Below, piece by piece: positions 1 through 9,175 of a stretch of DNA of 64,000 nucleotides (positions are counted from its first letter, which is position 1; each line of letters starts with the position of its first letter). Source of the stretch: Bremerella sp. TYQ1 (GTDB lineage: Bacteria > Planctomycetota > Planctomycetia > Pirellulales > Pirellulaceae); contig NZ_CP083740.1 in the NCBI RefSeq assembly GCF_020150455.1, forward strand, positions 5,601,001 through 5,665,000, given 5' to 3'. Made by a program: the position numbers and the translations under genes. Under the pieces are notes generated by a model. The model had not been told where the DNA came from, searched no databases, and worked only from the letters and a program-made list of their open reading frames with translations.

Positions 1-516
1 ACTGCTTGGACGATTCGTCTCGCTTTGCTTGTCTTGATGGCAAGCTTAGTACTGCGAATCGTTCGTCCATGGTGGCCGATCTCATGCCCTGTTCAGCGAG
101 CGATATGGACGATTGCGTGTGGCTTGTTTCTGGCCCACATCGCTGCTGGCATGCATTATTACCACAACTGGAGTAACGCCGACGCCTATGCCGACACGGC
201 TCAGCAAACGTACGAGAAGCTCGGCGTCCGTTTTGGCGGTGGAGTTTACGTAAACCACCTGATGGCGGTGGTTTGGGTAGCTGATGTGCTTTGGTGGTGG
301 GTTTTCCCGCGAAGCTATGCGTCGCGAAATCCACTGTGGGAACGCTGGCTCGTGGGGTTCTTTCTTTTTATCGCCTTCAACGGACTGGTGGTGTTTAAAG
401 AGGGCATGCTTCGTTTGGCGGGGATCATCGGTTTTGCCATCTTGGGGCTGCTTTGGCTGTCGGTAAGAACAGTTCAGACGAGAAGTGCCTCGCTCGCGGA
501 AAACAAAGAGACTTGA
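1..516 (+). CDS. Membrane protein of unknown function, 5' end outside window
   Basis: The reading frame is open to the left edge of the window, so the true start probably lies upstream; the first in-window start-like codon is a TTG at 25. About 170 residues are visible, with roughly four hydrophobic segments, consistent with an inner-membrane protein. I recognise no family motif. The stop is 8 bases before the start of the glycosyltransferase gene that follows on the same strand, so the two are probably co-transcribed and the protein may act in envelope glycan metabolism (inference from position only). Confidence 0.6.
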   Translation, partial: TAWTIRLALLVLMASLVLRIVRPWWPISCPVQRAIWTIACGLFLAHIAAGMHYYHNWSNADAYADTAQQTYEKLGVRFGGGVYVNHLMAVVWVADVLWWWVFPRSYASRNPLWERWLVGFFLFIAFNGLVVFKEGMLRLAGIIGFAILGLLWLSVRTVQTRSASLAENKET

Positions 517-524
517 ACAAACGT

Positions 525-1865
525 ATGGCAGTCGCAACCAATTCAGCAGCCGAACGCATGACCATTGCCTACATCACCGCAGGCGGGGCAGGCATGTTCT
601 GCGGCAGCTGTATGCGCGACAACACTGTGGCCAGGGCCATGCATCGTTTGGGGCATGATGTCCATCTGATACCGATGTACACGCCAATTCGTGTCGACGA
701 AGAAGATGTCAGCGAAAAAACACTCTTCTACGGTGGCATTAACGTCTACATGGAGCAGACTGTACCTGGCTACCGGTTTCTGCCCGATTTCGTGACGCGT
801 TGGCTCGACCAAGAGTGGATCATCCGCTGGGCGACGTCCCGAGGGATCGAGACCGATGCGAAGCAGCTCGGTGCGTTGACGCTTTCCGTCTTGAAGGGAA
901 AAGATGGAAATCAGCGCAAGGAAGCGTATCGACTCGCGAAGTGGCTCTCGGCCGATATGAAGCCAGAGATCATCAATTTCAGCAACATGATGATCGCGGG
1001 CACTGCTCCGCTGGTCAAAGAGCTGGTCGACTGTCCTATCGTCGTTACCCTCCAAGGAGACGACGTCTTCATGGATGAATTGCCGGAGCCGTATCGGACG
1101 AAATGCTTCGAGACAATTCGAAGCCTTGTCCCGCACATCGACGGCTTTATTGTCTTCAGTAATTACTATGCCGACTACATGGCGGAGTACTTCGGAATTC
1201 CTCGTGAGAAGTTCCATTTGGTGCCGCTAGGAATTGATCTAACTGATTTGCCAGATAAGCCATCGCGAGACGATGTCCCACAGCATTCGCCAACGGTTGG
1301 TTATCTGGCACGCATGGCACCTGAAAAAGGACTGCACGTTCTCGTGGATGCATTTCTGCATTTAAAGGCGATGCCAGGCATGGAAGGCGTACGACTGAAG
1401 GTAGCCGGATGGGCCGGCCCACAACAACAGGCCTATGTCGACGAGCAATTTGAAAAACTGGAAGCTGCAGGACACATCGATGGTTGCGATTACTTGGGAA
1501 CCGTCGATCGAGCCGGAAAGCTGGAGTTTCTGCAGTCGATCGACGTGCTTTCGGTTCCGACGGTTTATCGAGAGCCGAAGGGGCTGTTTGTACTCGAGGC
1601 TTTAGCAGCAGGGGTCCCGGTCGTTCAGCCTAGCCATGGTGCGTTTCCAGAGTTGATCGAAGCCACGACCGGCGGTCACCTCGTGACGCCACAAGATCCG
1701 GTAGCCCTTGCGGAGAAACTGGCAGAAGTCCTTGCTGATCGACGTAAAGCGAAGCTGCAGGGAATCGACGCTTCCGAGATTGTGCGATCGCAGTTCAGCT
1801 CGGAAGTGGCCGCAAAGGAAACGATAAACGTCTATAAGGCGATGCTTGGGGCGAAACCTGGTTAG
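525..1865 (+). CDS. Glycosyltransferase family 4 (GT-B fold)
   Basis: A 446-residue protein with the two-lobed GT-B pattern. The glycine-rich GGAGMFCGSCMRDN near the start belongs to the N-terminal acceptor lobe. The C-terminal nucleotide-sugar lobe starts near GYLARMAPEKGLHVL and carries the family EX7E motif as EPKGLFVLE, followed by ALAAGVPVVQPSHGAFPEL. This is the pattern of retaining GT4 sugar transferases, often working on surface polysaccharides; donor and acceptor cannot be told. The ATG at 525 is chosen because it follows the upstream stop closely; the ATG at 558 is a possible alternative, and a longer frame from 453 would overlap the upstream gene. Its stop TAG (1863-1865) overlaps the stop of the minus-strand gene that follows. 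Confidence 0.85.
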   Translation: MAVATNSAAERMTIAYITAGGAGMFCGSCMRDNTVARAMHRLGHDVHLIPMYTPIRVDEEDVSEKTLFYGGINVYMEQTVPGYRFLPDFVTRWLDQEWIIRWATSRGIETDAKQLGALTLSVLKGKDGNQRKEAYRLAKWLSADMKPEIINFSNMMIAGTAPLVKELVDCPIVVTLQGDDVFMDELPEPYRTKCFETIRSLVPHIDGFIVFSNYYADYMAEYFGIPREKFHLVPLGIDLTDLPDKPSRDDVPQHSPTVGYLARMAPEKGLHVLVDAFLHLKAMPGMEGVRLKVAGWAGPQQQAYVDEQFEKLEAAGHIDGCDYLGTVDRAGKLEFLQSIDVLSVPTVYREPKGLFVLEALAAGVPVVQPSHGAFPELIEATTGGHLVTPQDPVALAEKLAEVLADRRKAKLQGIDASEIVRSQFSSEVAAKETINVYKAMLGAKPG

Positions 1866-2707
1866 GCTGCCTTGGCGATCGGCGACGTTTCGTCCAAGTC
1901 GGCAACGGAAACTGGCTGCGGGCGTGGTGGCGGCATCATGCCGTGCTCGATGTAGATTGGCCCGGTCTTCGATTTGTCCCACAGTTTGTTGTTGCGGTCG
2001 AAGTCTTCCTGGTTAAAGAACTTTTCATGTTCCATGTGGAACAAGACCGCCGAAAACAGGGCATTTCGGCGCTTCACACCGGTCCGCATCAAACGGGTCA
2101 CAAACTCGCTGTCTTCACGCCAGAAGCCAACGAACTCTTCATTCCATCCGTTGATCGCGTCGATATCACTTCGCCAAGTCGCAATATTGCAGCCCCGAAC
2201 CCCTTTGAGGGTGTTGCTACGAGTTGCCAAGCCAGGAATTCGAGCAATTAAATCGAGACGCGTGAGCCCACGATTCATCCAATGCTTAAGCAGTTGCCAG
2301 GCCGACTCCGAGCCATTGAACGTTTCGAATGCTTTGTAATTCAGGAAATTGCGACGCCCCTGAACAAAATGCCCCGGCCGAGCCAATCGTTGGTGATCGG
2401 CAACAAACATGGGACCAGGAATGCAGTCGCCATCGGTATAGATGATGTACTCACCGCTGCTCATTCGAGTCGCGTTGTTGCGAGCCTTCGAGATCTGAGG
2501 CATTCCGCTGAAGGGATGCCATGCGTGCAAAATCGGGAAGTCGACTTGCTGCTGGTACTTCTGGATGATCTCCGGCGTTTCATCCGTGGATCCATCGTCC
2601 GCGATCACAATCTCGTGAGGCGTAACGCGCTGCTGAGCGTAGCCGTACAGTACTTTGTCGAGGTAGTACGGCCGATTATGGGTAGTGATGATGACCGAAG
2701 ATTTCAT
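1862..2707 (-). CDS. Glycosyltransferase family 2
   Basis: A 281-residue GT-A type transferase. It opens with the classic GT2 start KSSVIITTHNRPYYL, has the nucleotide-binding ADDGSTDETPEI segment near residue 40, the DGDCIPG metal-binding (DXD-like) segment near residue 95, and a C-terminal GWNEEFVGFWREDSEFVTRLMRTG stretch typical of GT2 enzymes with a galactosyltransferase-like C-terminus. The acceptor is unknown. The start at 2707 is preferred because homologous GT2 proteins begin a few residues before the first strand; the upstream in-frame extension looks untranslated. It converges on the GT4 gene, with the two stop codons sharing bases. Confidence 0.85.
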   Translation of the reverse strand: MKSSVIITTHNRPYYLDKVLYGYAQQRVTPHEIVIADDGSTDETPEIIQKYQQQVDFPILHAWHPFSGMPQISKARNNATRMSSGEYIIYTDGDCIPGPMFVADHQRLARPGHFVQGRRNFLNYKAFETFNGSESAWQLLKHWMNRGLTRLDLIARIPGLATRSNTLKGVRGCNIATWRSDIDAINGWNEEFVGFWREDSEFVTRLMRTGVKRRNALFSAVLFHMEHEKFFNQEDFDRNNKLWDKSKTGPIYIEHGMMPPPRPQPVSVADLDETSPIAKAA

Positions 2708-2844
2708 GGGGGTTTGCCTTCCGATGGGCGCAGCGTGGCTTCCTTGCGAGCAGCGACGCAGAAAGTTACCAGAGAGCAAACCGAAGCGGCAATATCAGTT
2801 CGGCACTAGAAATTGAGCTAGCAAATCTACCGCAGCGCACAGAA

Positions 2845-2871
2845 GTGGCCACTTTCCACGAAAGTGGCCAC
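2845..2871 (-). terminator. Hairpin downstream of infC
   Basis: A perfect 11-bp stem (GTGGCCACTTT paired with AAAGTGGCCAC) with a 5-base loop lies 34 bases beyond the infC stop and before the start of the GT2 gene. There is no good U-tract, so it may be a terminator or only an mRNA 3' end stabiliser. Confidence 0.5.
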
Positions 2872-2904
2872 GATTTGATAGCTTAGATTGTAACGGCTGG
2901 AAGA

Positions 2905-3438
2905 CTATCCGGCCTTGGGCGAGACGGTTGCCATGATGCGGCGGCCCATCTGCTTGGGAGGCGATTCGAGCTTGCCCACTTCCGACAGAAGCTCGATGAC
3001 CTGGGCCATGACACGATGGCCTTCTTCGACGTGAGCCATTTCTCGTCCCTTGAACTGGATCGAGACTTGGACTTTGTCTTTGTGCTTCAAGAAGCCAATG
3101 GCTTGCTTGACTTTGAATTCGATATCGTGGTCGCCGGTCTTGGGACGAAGACGAATTTCTTTCGTCTTGGTGTGATGCGACTGGTTTTTGTGCTGCTTCT
3201 TGCTTTGCTGATATTTGTACTTGCCGTAATCCATGATGCGGCAAACCGGTGGCTTGGCGCCAGGAGCGACCTCGACAAGATCCAGACCCGCTTCTCGGGC
3301 GATGGACATGGCTTCGTCAGTGGGCAAAACGCCTAACTGTTCTCCTTCGGCAGAAATGACTCGAATAGGCGAAATACGAATTCGATCGTTGATTCGAGTC
3401 TGGTCGCGATTTTGATCGCGGTCGCGATCGCGAGACAT
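2905..3438 (-). CDS. infC: Translation initiation factor IF-3
   Basis: IF-3 binds the 30S subunit, prevents premature 50S joining and proofreads start-codon pairing. The 177-residue product matches the family from start to end: an Arg/Asp-rich leader, the N-terminal domain with [37 protein letters not shown], the [16 protein letters not shown] linker, and the C-terminal domain with [14 protein letters not shown] and FKGREMAH. The start appears to be an ordinary ATG (3436-3438) rather than the rare AUU used for autoregulation in enterobacteria. It follows thrS on the same strand, the common thrS-infC order, but rpmI and rplT do not follow as they do in many bacteria. Confidence 0.97.
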   Translation of the reverse strand: MSRDRDRDQNRDQTRINDRIRISPIRVISAEGEQLGVLPTDEAMSIAREAGLDLVEVAPGAKPPVCRIMDYGKYKYQQSKKQHKNQSHHTKTKEIRLRPKTGDHDIEFKVKQAIGFLKHKDKVQVSIQFKGREMAHVEEGHRVMAQVIELLSEVGKLESPPKQMGRRIMATVSPKAG

Positions 3439-3743
3439 GTTACGCAGGGCGATGGCTAGTGATCCTTTTAAACGCTAGGAAACGGGTCGAGTGATTCAAT
3501 TTTGTTGGCGGTTGTGGACAACCCGTAAAATCGTACCACAACGCAATCATTTTATCGTCAAGATCTCGTCACGTTAACGCACGAAAATCAGAATCGGTAA
3601 ATTTTGCCACCTTTTCGGGTGGTAATGGCGGTTCTGGTTCCCTTTGTAGGACTGACTTTCCGCAACCGATTCGGGACACTTGACTTAATGTGGTCACCTT
3701 CCCCCGTCGCTTTGGGGGAAGGCTGTCTTTGTTTTTTGAAGGT
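3439..3743. other. thrS-infC spacer
   Basis: About 305 bases separate thrS from infC. Apart from the hairpin close to the thrS stop, I see no gene. The spacing leaves room for a separate infC promoter, but no convincing -35/-10 pair was found. Confidence 0.5.
3697..3722 (-). terminator. Hairpin downstream of thrS
   Basis: A 9-bp stem (CCTTCCCCC with GGGGGAAGG, loop of 8) begins 21 bases after the thrS stop. No U-tract follows on the minus strand, so it may be an attenuator or 3' end structure rather than a full intrinsic terminator. Confidence 0.45.
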
Positions 3744-5753
3744 TTAGTAACCTTCGCTGGTGGACGCGGTGCCGGAGGTGCCAAGCCCGCCAGAGCCTTT
3801 AAACACCTGGCGAACGACACGGTTTTCGACTTCATCGGTCAGCTTGTCGATGGCTTGTTGGATCTTCATCGAGCCCAAGTCGCCATCAATTCGATCGCGA
3901 ACCGAAACCGCTTCTTCTTCCATCTCGCGGCCCCCAATGATGAACATGTAGGGGATCAGCTCTAGTTGTGCCGAGCGAATCTTGGCTCCGATCTTTTCAG
4001 GGCGATAATCGCCACTGACACGGAAGCCGGCCGCTTGAAGCTCTTTTTCGACCTTCAGTGCGTACTCGTCGAACTTTTGGCTAACCGTCAAGATTCGCAC
4101 TTGCTCTGGGGCTAGCCAAAGCGGGAATGCGCCGGCGAAATGTTCGATCAGCACACCCATGAATCGTTCCAGCGAACCGAACGGAGCACGGTGAATCATT
4201 ACCGGACGATGCGGCTGGTTATCGGGCCCGATGTATTCGAGGTCGAATCGCTCTGCGCTCGGAAGGTTATAGTCGAGCTGAACGGTGCCAAGCTGCCATT
4301 CGCGGCCCAGGCAATCGTTCACGACGAAGTCTGCTTTGGGACCATAGAACGCAGCTTCTCCCGCTTCGGCAGTCGCAGTGATCCCCATGTTCTTACAAAC
4401 ACGTACCAGTGCCGCTTCGGCTTGATCCCAGACTTTCTCTTGGCCAACATATTTGCCGCTGTCAGGGTCACGGAATCCAAGGCGCACGCGGTAATCGGTC
4501 AGGCCCAAGCTGCTCAGCACGTACTGAGTCATCTGAATGCAGTTGCGGAACTCGACTTCCACTTGTTCGTCGGTGCAGAAGATATGGGCATCGTCCTGCG
4601 TGAAGCCACGAACACGAGTCATGCCATTCAGCTCGCCTGATTGTTCGTAGCGGTAAACGGTACCGAATTCCGACAAGCGATACGGCAGTTCACGATAACT
4701 ACGTGGCCGCGACTTATAGATCATGATGTGGTGCGGACAGTTCATCGGCTTGAGAAGGTATTCTTCGTCGTCGGCCTGATGAATCGGCGCGAACTGGCTT
4801 TCCTTGTAGTAAGGATAGTGCCCAGAGATCTTATACAAGTCGACTTTGCCGATGTTCGGCGTGACGACCGGAAGATACTCGAACTTCTTCAACTGCTCAC
4901 CGACGAATTCCGTCAGCAAGTTACGGATAATCGTCCCCTTGGGAGACCAAAGGATCAGCCCCTGCCCAACGAGTGGGTTGATCGAAAACAGGTCGAGCTG
5001 TTTGCCCAATACGCGGTGGTCGCGACGTTTGGCTTCCTCGATCTTCGTTAAATGGGCTTCCAGATCTTCTTTGTTGAAGAAGGCGGTCGCATAAAGTCGC
5101 TGCAGTTGACGGTTATTAGAATCCCCTTTCCAGTAAGCCCCGGCAACCGAAAGGATTTTGTAGGCGCCGATTGCTTTTGGACGTGGCACATGAGGGCCAC
5201 GGCAAAGATCGACAAACTCGCCCTGCTGGTAGAAGGACATCGACGCATGGTCTTTCAGGCCTGTCTCGATATGCTCGATCTTGTATTGTTGACCGAGATC
5301 TTTGACGACTTGAAGCGACTCTTCACGATCACGCTCGATACGCTCGAACGGTTCGTCTTGCTTGATGATCTTCTTCATCTCGGCTTCGATGGCCGGGAAG
5401 TCTTCTTCGGATAGCTTATGCTCGAGATCAAAGTCGTAGTAGAAGCCCCCTTCAATGGTTGGGCCAAAAGCAAGCTGCACACCGTCGAACAGACGCATCA
5501 CCGCACGAGCCATAATGTGAGCGCAACTGTGCCGCATAACGCCCAGGGCTTCTTCATCCTTTTTCGTCAGCAGTCGTAGGTTGACGCTCCCTTCTTCAGG
5601 AAGCTTGGTATCGAAACCCACGATATTGCCATCGACTTCGCCGGCCAATGTTGCCTTGGCAAGACCGGGGCCGATGTCAGCAGCAACTTCCATAGGAGTG
5701 ACTGCGTGATCGAATTCTTTTTTGGATCCGTCGGGAAGAATGACCTCGAGCAT
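3744..5753 (-). CDS. thrS: Threonyl-tRNA synthetase
   Basis: Charges tRNA-Thr with threonine in the cytoplasm. The 669-residue protein has the full bacterial layout: TGS domain (residues 1-60, [14 protein letters not shown]), the editing/SAD domain with [15 protein letters not shown], the class II catalytic core, and the anticodon-binding domain near the C-terminus ([18 protein letters not shown]). The zinc-ligand regions are visible as [17 protein letters not shown] and the late [13 protein letters not shown]. The start at 5753 matches the TGS beginning; a longer frame to 5813 adds residues with no family match. The C-terminus carries a short Gly/Ser/Thr-rich tail. It is followed by infC. 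Confidence 0.97.
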   Translation of the reverse strand: MLEVILPDGSKKEFDHAVTPMEVAADIGPGLAKATLAGEVDGNIVGFDTKLPEEGSVNLRLLTKKDEEALGVMRHSCAHIMARAVMRLFDGVQLAFGPTIEGGFYYDFDLEHKLSEEDFPAIEAEMKKIIKQDEPFERIERDREESLQVVKDLGQQYKIEHIETGLKDHASMSFYQQGEFVDLCRGPHVPRPKAIGAYKILSVAGAYWKGDSNNRQLQRLYATAFFNKEDLEAHLTKIEEAKRRDHRVLGKQLDLFSINPLVGQGLILWSPKGTIIRNLLTEFVGEQLKKFEYLPVVTPNIGKVDLYKISGHYPYYKESQFAPIHQADDEEYLLKPMNCPHHIMIYKSRPRSYRELPYRLSEFGTVYRYEQSGELNGMTRVRGFTQDDAHIFCTDEQVEVEFRNCIQMTQYVLSSLGLTDYRVRLGFRDPDSGKYVGQEKVWDQAEAALVRVCKNMGITATAEAGEAAFYGPKADFVVNDCLGREWQLGTVQLDYNLPSAERFDLEYIGPDNQPHRPVMIHRAPFGSLERFMGVLIEHFAGAFPLWLAPEQVRILTVSQKFDEYALKVEKELQAAGFRVSGDYRPEKIGAKIRSAQLELIPYMFIIGGREMEEEAVSVRDRIDGDLGSMKIQQAIDKLTDEVENRVVRQVFKGSGGLGTSGTASTSEGY

Positions 5754-6189
5754 GATGTGTACTAATTTCTCATCCAGATGGAGGTTTCCAATCTCACGAG
5801 GGCATCGAAACAAAGGATGTCGCTAAAACCGTGAGAAAGGGGGCGACGCGACCGGCAATCGTGTATGCCACTGCGTCGAAGCGAACCTGATTCCAAGGCG
5901 TAGGCTCTTATACCTATGTCAGTGGGAGACGGCCTATTGCGAAAATGGGTTCACCGCAAGAAGCGTATAGATTGACGGAAGTTACGTTTTAGGAAAAGTC
6001 CAGGTTTACGAGATACCGGCGATAACGTAGAGCGAGAAGCAGAATTTCCGTAGTTAAGAAGTGGGGGCAAAATCGTGATTTTCGATTCATCCCCTTGACG
6101 CATCAGCGGTTTGGATGGCAAACTACGCGTTTGGTTAATCCTTCACGGGATCAATCACTGATAAATGCTTGCAGAAAGCATTGTCGAAA
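5754..6189. other. Intergenic region between thrS and tRNA-Val
   Basis: This 436-base stretch lies between divergent units and must hold the thrS promoter (minus) and the tRNA promoter (plus). A TTGACG at 6095-6100 could be a -35 for the tRNA gene, but no matching -10 is evident. I see no T-box or other leader structure. Confidence 0.4.
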
Positions 6190-6263
6190 GGGCGATTGGC
6201 TCAGTTGGTTAGAGCACTACCTTGACATGGTAGGGGTCACAGGTTCGAATCCTGTATCGCCCA
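6190..6263 (+). tRNA. trnV: tRNA-Val (anticodon GAC)
   Basis: A complete cloverleaf can be folded by eye: the acceptor stem GGGCGAT pairs fully with ATCGCCC (6256-6262) and A follows as discriminator. There is a D-arm GCTC/GAGC, an anticodon stem CTACC/GGTAG with loop TTGACAT (anticodon GAC, valine), and a T-arm ACAGG/CCTGT with loop TTCGAAT. The 3' CCA is not encoded. An intrinsic terminator follows 8 bases later. Confidence 0.97.
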
Positions 6264-6271
6264 CTAATAAC

Positions 6272-6306
6272 AAAAACGGAACCCATTTGAGCGGGTTCCG
6301 TTTTTT
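6272..6306 (+). terminator. Intrinsic terminator after tRNA-Val
   Basis: A 13-bp perfect stem (arms 6272-6284 and 6293-6305, AAAAACGGAACCC pairing with its complement) with an 8-base loop, ending in a T-run. This is a clear rho-independent terminator. Confidence 0.92.
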
Positions 6307-6330
6307 GTTTCTTGCTAGTTGAGAAGGGGG

Positions 6331-6807
6331 TTAGCCCTTTAGTTTCTCGACTTCTTCGAGGACTTTCGCGTCATGTCCGTCTACTTGAACGCGTTTCCAG
6401 ATCTTGGCCACTTTGCCATCCGCATCGATCAGGAAGGTGCTTCGCTGGATGCCCATACTGACTTTGCCATACATGTTCTTCTCGCGCCAGGCACCATACT
6501 TTTCGGCGACTTTGTGGTCCTTGTCGACGAGTAGTGGGAAGTTGAGCTGGAACTTCTCTTTGAATTTGACGTGGCTTTCCTTGTCGTCGGGACTTACGCC
6601 AAGCACCGTAACGCCGTGTTTTACCAGTTCGCTCTGACGATCTCGGAAAGCGCAAGCCTCCTTGGTACAGCCAGGGGTGTCGTCTTTGGGGTAGAAGTAG
6701 AGGACAACGATCGACCCTTTCAGATCGGTGAGTTTGACCTTCGAGCCATCATCAGCGGTCATTGTAAAGCTGGGTGCTTTACTGCCTGTTTCGATCCATT
6801 CTGCCAT
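6331..6807 (-). CDS. bcp: Thiol peroxidase of the Bcp/PrxQ family
   Basis: Reduces hydrogen peroxide and organic peroxides using thioredoxin, in the cytoplasm. The 158-residue protein has the family peroxidatic-cysteine motif YFYPKDDTPGCTKEACAFRD, with the resolving cysteine five residues after the peroxidatic one as in PrxQ, and the Bcp-type GVSPDDKESHVKFKEKFQLNFPLLVDKD and GIQRSTFLIDADG segments. The ATG at 6807 is chosen because GGAG sits 8 bases upstream; the in-frame GTG at 6816 would overlap that site. No regulatory site was recognised. Confidence 0.96.
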   Translation of the reverse strand: MAEWIETGSKAPSFTMTADDGSKVKLTDLKGSIVVLYFYPKDDTPGCTKEACAFRDRQSELVKHGVTVLGVSPDDKESHVKFKEKFQLNFPLLVDKDHKVAEKYGAWREKNMYGKVSMGIQRSTFLIDADGKVAKIWKRVQVDGHDAKVLEEVEKLKG

Positions 6808-7276
6808 TAATGCCACTCCTGTTGTGTTTTATGCAGGTTAAAGCGTTATTCCGGTGCCGAGCGACGCCGACGATTTGCCTGCTGGGATTGCCTACGGGTT
6901 TCGTGCTACCTCGTGCCGACCGCAGAAAGTCAAACCGGATCTCGGATTTTCCATTCAAATTCTTGAATGTTTCCGGCACGAATTGGTTTTTTTAGGGTTA
7001 ACCCTTGTATATAACATGTAGAGCGTCGGGTTGGCAGTTGACCGCCGCTTTTGCTCGTTGGACTTAACTGTTGGCAATTACCGAAGGCGGATTGGTTGGT
7101 AATTGTCCTACTTCGCTTCTCCTATAGCGGAGTTCGCCAATCCCTCCCCTGGGCTGATTACCCGTGTTCGGTCCAGTAGACGTCCAATTGACCCACCCTC
7201 GCTGGTATTAGAGCCGCTTCTGGTGCATGAAGCGTGCGGCCTGATCCAGAGATTTTGCGAGATCGAGAAAAGGCGG
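6808..7276. other. Intergenic region between bcp and the surface-protein gene
   Basis: About 470 bases between divergent genes. A TATAAC at 7010-7015 next to the palindromic GGGTTAACCC (6995-7004) could be a promoter element for the plus-strand gene, but no good -35 precedes it. An in-frame extension of the downstream gene covers 7103-7276 and could be coding if an earlier start is used. Confidence 0.35.
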
Positions 7277-8575
7277 ATGAATTCTCGGCCCCACAGCATG
7301 AACGCCTCCTTACGGCGAAGGTCAACGTTCCAGATGTTGGAGCGTAAGGATCTTTTGGCTGGCGATTCGGCATTGATGGTGGAATTTGCCGTCTTCTCAA
7401 CTCAGTCGCTTCCAGAGGATTCACTTGCTGACCGAACGACGGTCATGCCGGAAAGCATGCGGCAAACGCATGAGTGGGATAAGTTTGTCGTCGAAGTCTG
7501 GGTCCGAGGTGAAGGCCCTGCCCCGGTTGAAGTACACGATTTAAAGCTAGATTTAGGCTACCGCACCGATCTTACGTCCGCCGTCAATGTCGAGTTTGGC
7601 CGCTCATTCCAAGGAGCGGAAGGAACGTTCGAGCTTGACGATAGCCTAGGGCAAGTACGAGACATTCACGGTATCTCCCCCGGTGTCGAACTCTCGAACC
7701 AAGATCGTGTTCTGTTTGCCCGCGTTCACTTTCAAGCCGTCCCACAGCTTGGCGACAACGTCCGGATGGACTTTGTTACTGGGAGCGTTGGGCCTCACTC
7801 GGTGGAGCTCGCTACTCAGAATATCACCGCCATGTCAGGCAGTTCCGATGTATTGATCGGACACGATCCGATGCCGGAGTTGGGATTGTTGCCGGTGATT
7901 TACGATCTCAATGAGGATCAGAAGATCAGCCTGAGCGACTTCGGTAGTTTCGTCGAGCAATTCGGCAAAACGGCCGATTCTCCAACGGACGGAGTCGCTT
8001 GGTTCGCTGACTTTGATAAGTCGTACAAAGTAGGCCTTTCTGACTACGGCTACTTTGTCGCGAACTTCGGCAAAAACTACGACAGCGAGTTCGTTACATT
8101 TCCCGCCAATTACCCTTCCGCTTGGATCGAAGCGACCGAACCTACCGATGACGGGGGTGACGATGGGGGAGTTACCGTTGTTGATCCAGACGACGATAAA
8201 GATCCGCCTGCTCAGCCGCTGCCGCAGTTCAATCTTGGACTGATCGGTCAGAACATGGGCATCAATTTGCCAGGCGTGCACGATGTCTTTCAGATTGTCG
8301 TGGCAGGAATCAACTGGCAAGACATTCAAATCAGCCGGCTGACCGGCAATGCGTCGCTGAGTGAAGAAGGGGAAGAGGTCGAAGGTGACGTGGTCCTTTC
8401 GATCGTCCTCGAAGATGAAGAAATCTACGAAACCGAAATTGAACTGATCTTCGACGGTGAGCTGATTGATACGCTCACTGAGTTCAATGAGTACTCGGTT
8501 CTGATTACTTCCTATGTTTCGGAAGTCATGACTACCGTTAAAGGGCTTCTCAGTGATGCCCTGGATGGCGAATAG
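7277..8575 (+). CDS. Planctomycete surface protein with dockerin-like repeats
   Basis: The protein (432 residues from the ATG at 7277) opens with a basic stretch and MLERKDLLAGD, a form of the LExRxLLA motif that begins many planctomycete surface and secreted proteins. A cohesin-like or beta-sandwich region follows. Two dockerin type I-like calcium-binding repeats are visible: YDLNEDQKISLSDFGSFVEQFG and, about 25 residues later, ADFDKSYKVGLSDYGYFVANFG. An acidic linker and a C-terminal domain of unknown type complete it. It is probably exported and held in a calcium-dependent complex (inference). The start is uncertain: 7298 is also possible, and the frame stays open up to a TTG at 7103. Confidence 0.7.
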   Translation: MNSRPHSMNASLRRRSTFQMLERKDLLAGDSALMVEFAVFSTQSLPEDSLADRTTVMPESMRQTHEWDKFVVEVWVRGEGPAPVEVHDLKLDLGYRTDLTSAVNVEFGRSFQGAEGTFELDDSLGQVRDIHGISPGVELSNQDRVLFARVHFQAVPQLGDNVRMDFVTGSVGPHSVELATQNITAMSGSSDVLIGHDPMPELGLLPVIYDLNEDQKISLSDFGSFVEQFGKTADSPTDGVAWFADFDKSYKVGLSDYGYFVANFGKNYDSEFVTFPANYPSAWIEATEPTDDGGDDGGVTVVDPDDDKDPPAQPLPQFNLGLIGQNMGINLPGVHDVFQIVVAGINWQDIQISRLTGNASLSEEGEEVEGDVVLSIVLEDEEIYETEIELIFDGELIDTLTEFNEYSVLITSYVSEVMTTVKGLLSDALDGE

Positions 8576-8611
8576 TCACTTCTTTTGCCTGAGACGTGAG
8601 ACCGCGGCGTA

Positions 8612-8833
8612 TTAATAGTGTGGCGGTCGTTCGTCGTCGGCCGATCGAGGTTGGTCCATCGCGGCATGCAATTGCTCGATCCGTTCGTCGGCTCTCTTGA
8701 GAAGAGATTCCAGTCGCATCAGGCGTTTCTGCTGATCGAGGATCACTTCGTTCAGGTCTGCAATAATCCGCTCTTGATGGGCATGTTTTTCTTCAAGCGT
8801 TGTAATTCTTTCGACAACTCTTTCTTCTGGCAT
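8612..8833 (-). CDS. slyX: SlyX family coiled-coil protein
   Basis: A 73-residue, almost wholly helical protein that matches SlyX in length and pattern: ERITTLEEKHAHQERIIADLNEVILDQQKRLMRLE, then a short acidic tail ending PPHY, the typical SlyX C-terminus. The role of SlyX is not established. The ATG at 8833 gives the usual family length; a TTG at 8851 would add six residues. Confidence 0.85.
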   Translation of the reverse strand: MPEERVVERITTLEEKHAHQERIIADLNEVILDQQKRLMRLESLLKRADERIEQLHAAMDQPRSADDERPPHY

Positions 8834-8851
8834 TTCCCGCTTGCTTTCCAA

Positions 8852-9175
8852 ATGGGGGAGAATATTCGTCGTTAACTCCCATTTAGGGACATTCGCGTCC
8901 AGTTTTGGGAGGGTTCCTTCCTCGTAACTTCATTCAAATCAATTTTACCCCCGTTCGATAGGCCGTAGGGTAGGTGATGCAAACGGAATCGGCCGCAACC
9001 GTTGCGTTGACTTCTGAGTTCTTTTGGACTTAAAATGCTTGACTTATGTGTCCGCGTCGCGGCAGGTTCGCCAGGGCGAATCGTTTCCTGAGCCAAGCTC
9101 CTTTCTGCTTGATGGGAGCCTTCCGGTTGCCGGCGACTAACGTATCTATGTTGGCTAGAGAGTCTCGAACGAAAT
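8852..9175. other. Divergent slyX/tkt intergenic region
   Basis: About 340 bases counted from the slyX start. It contains one good promoter candidate for tkt, given separately. I see no other gene or structure. Confidence 0.5.
9007..9036 (+). promoter_or_regulatory. Putative sigma70-type promoter for tkt
   Basis: TTGACT (9007-9012), an 18-base spacer and TAAAAT (9031-9036). The predicted transcript start would leave a leader of about 130 bases before the tkt ATG. Found by eye only. Confidence 0.45.

Noticed and set aside
3569..3835. 88-codon frame overlapping the 3' end of thrS
   Set aside because: It overlaps a well-supported gene in another frame and its Pro/Lys-rich product resembles no family.
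5754..6189. T-box or other leader riboswitch upstream of thrS
   Set aside because: No specifier or antiterminator elements were seen, and T-boxes are not expected in this phylum.
6095..6322. 75-codon open frame over the tRNA
   Set aside because: It covers the whole tRNA-Val gene and its terminator, so it is not coding.
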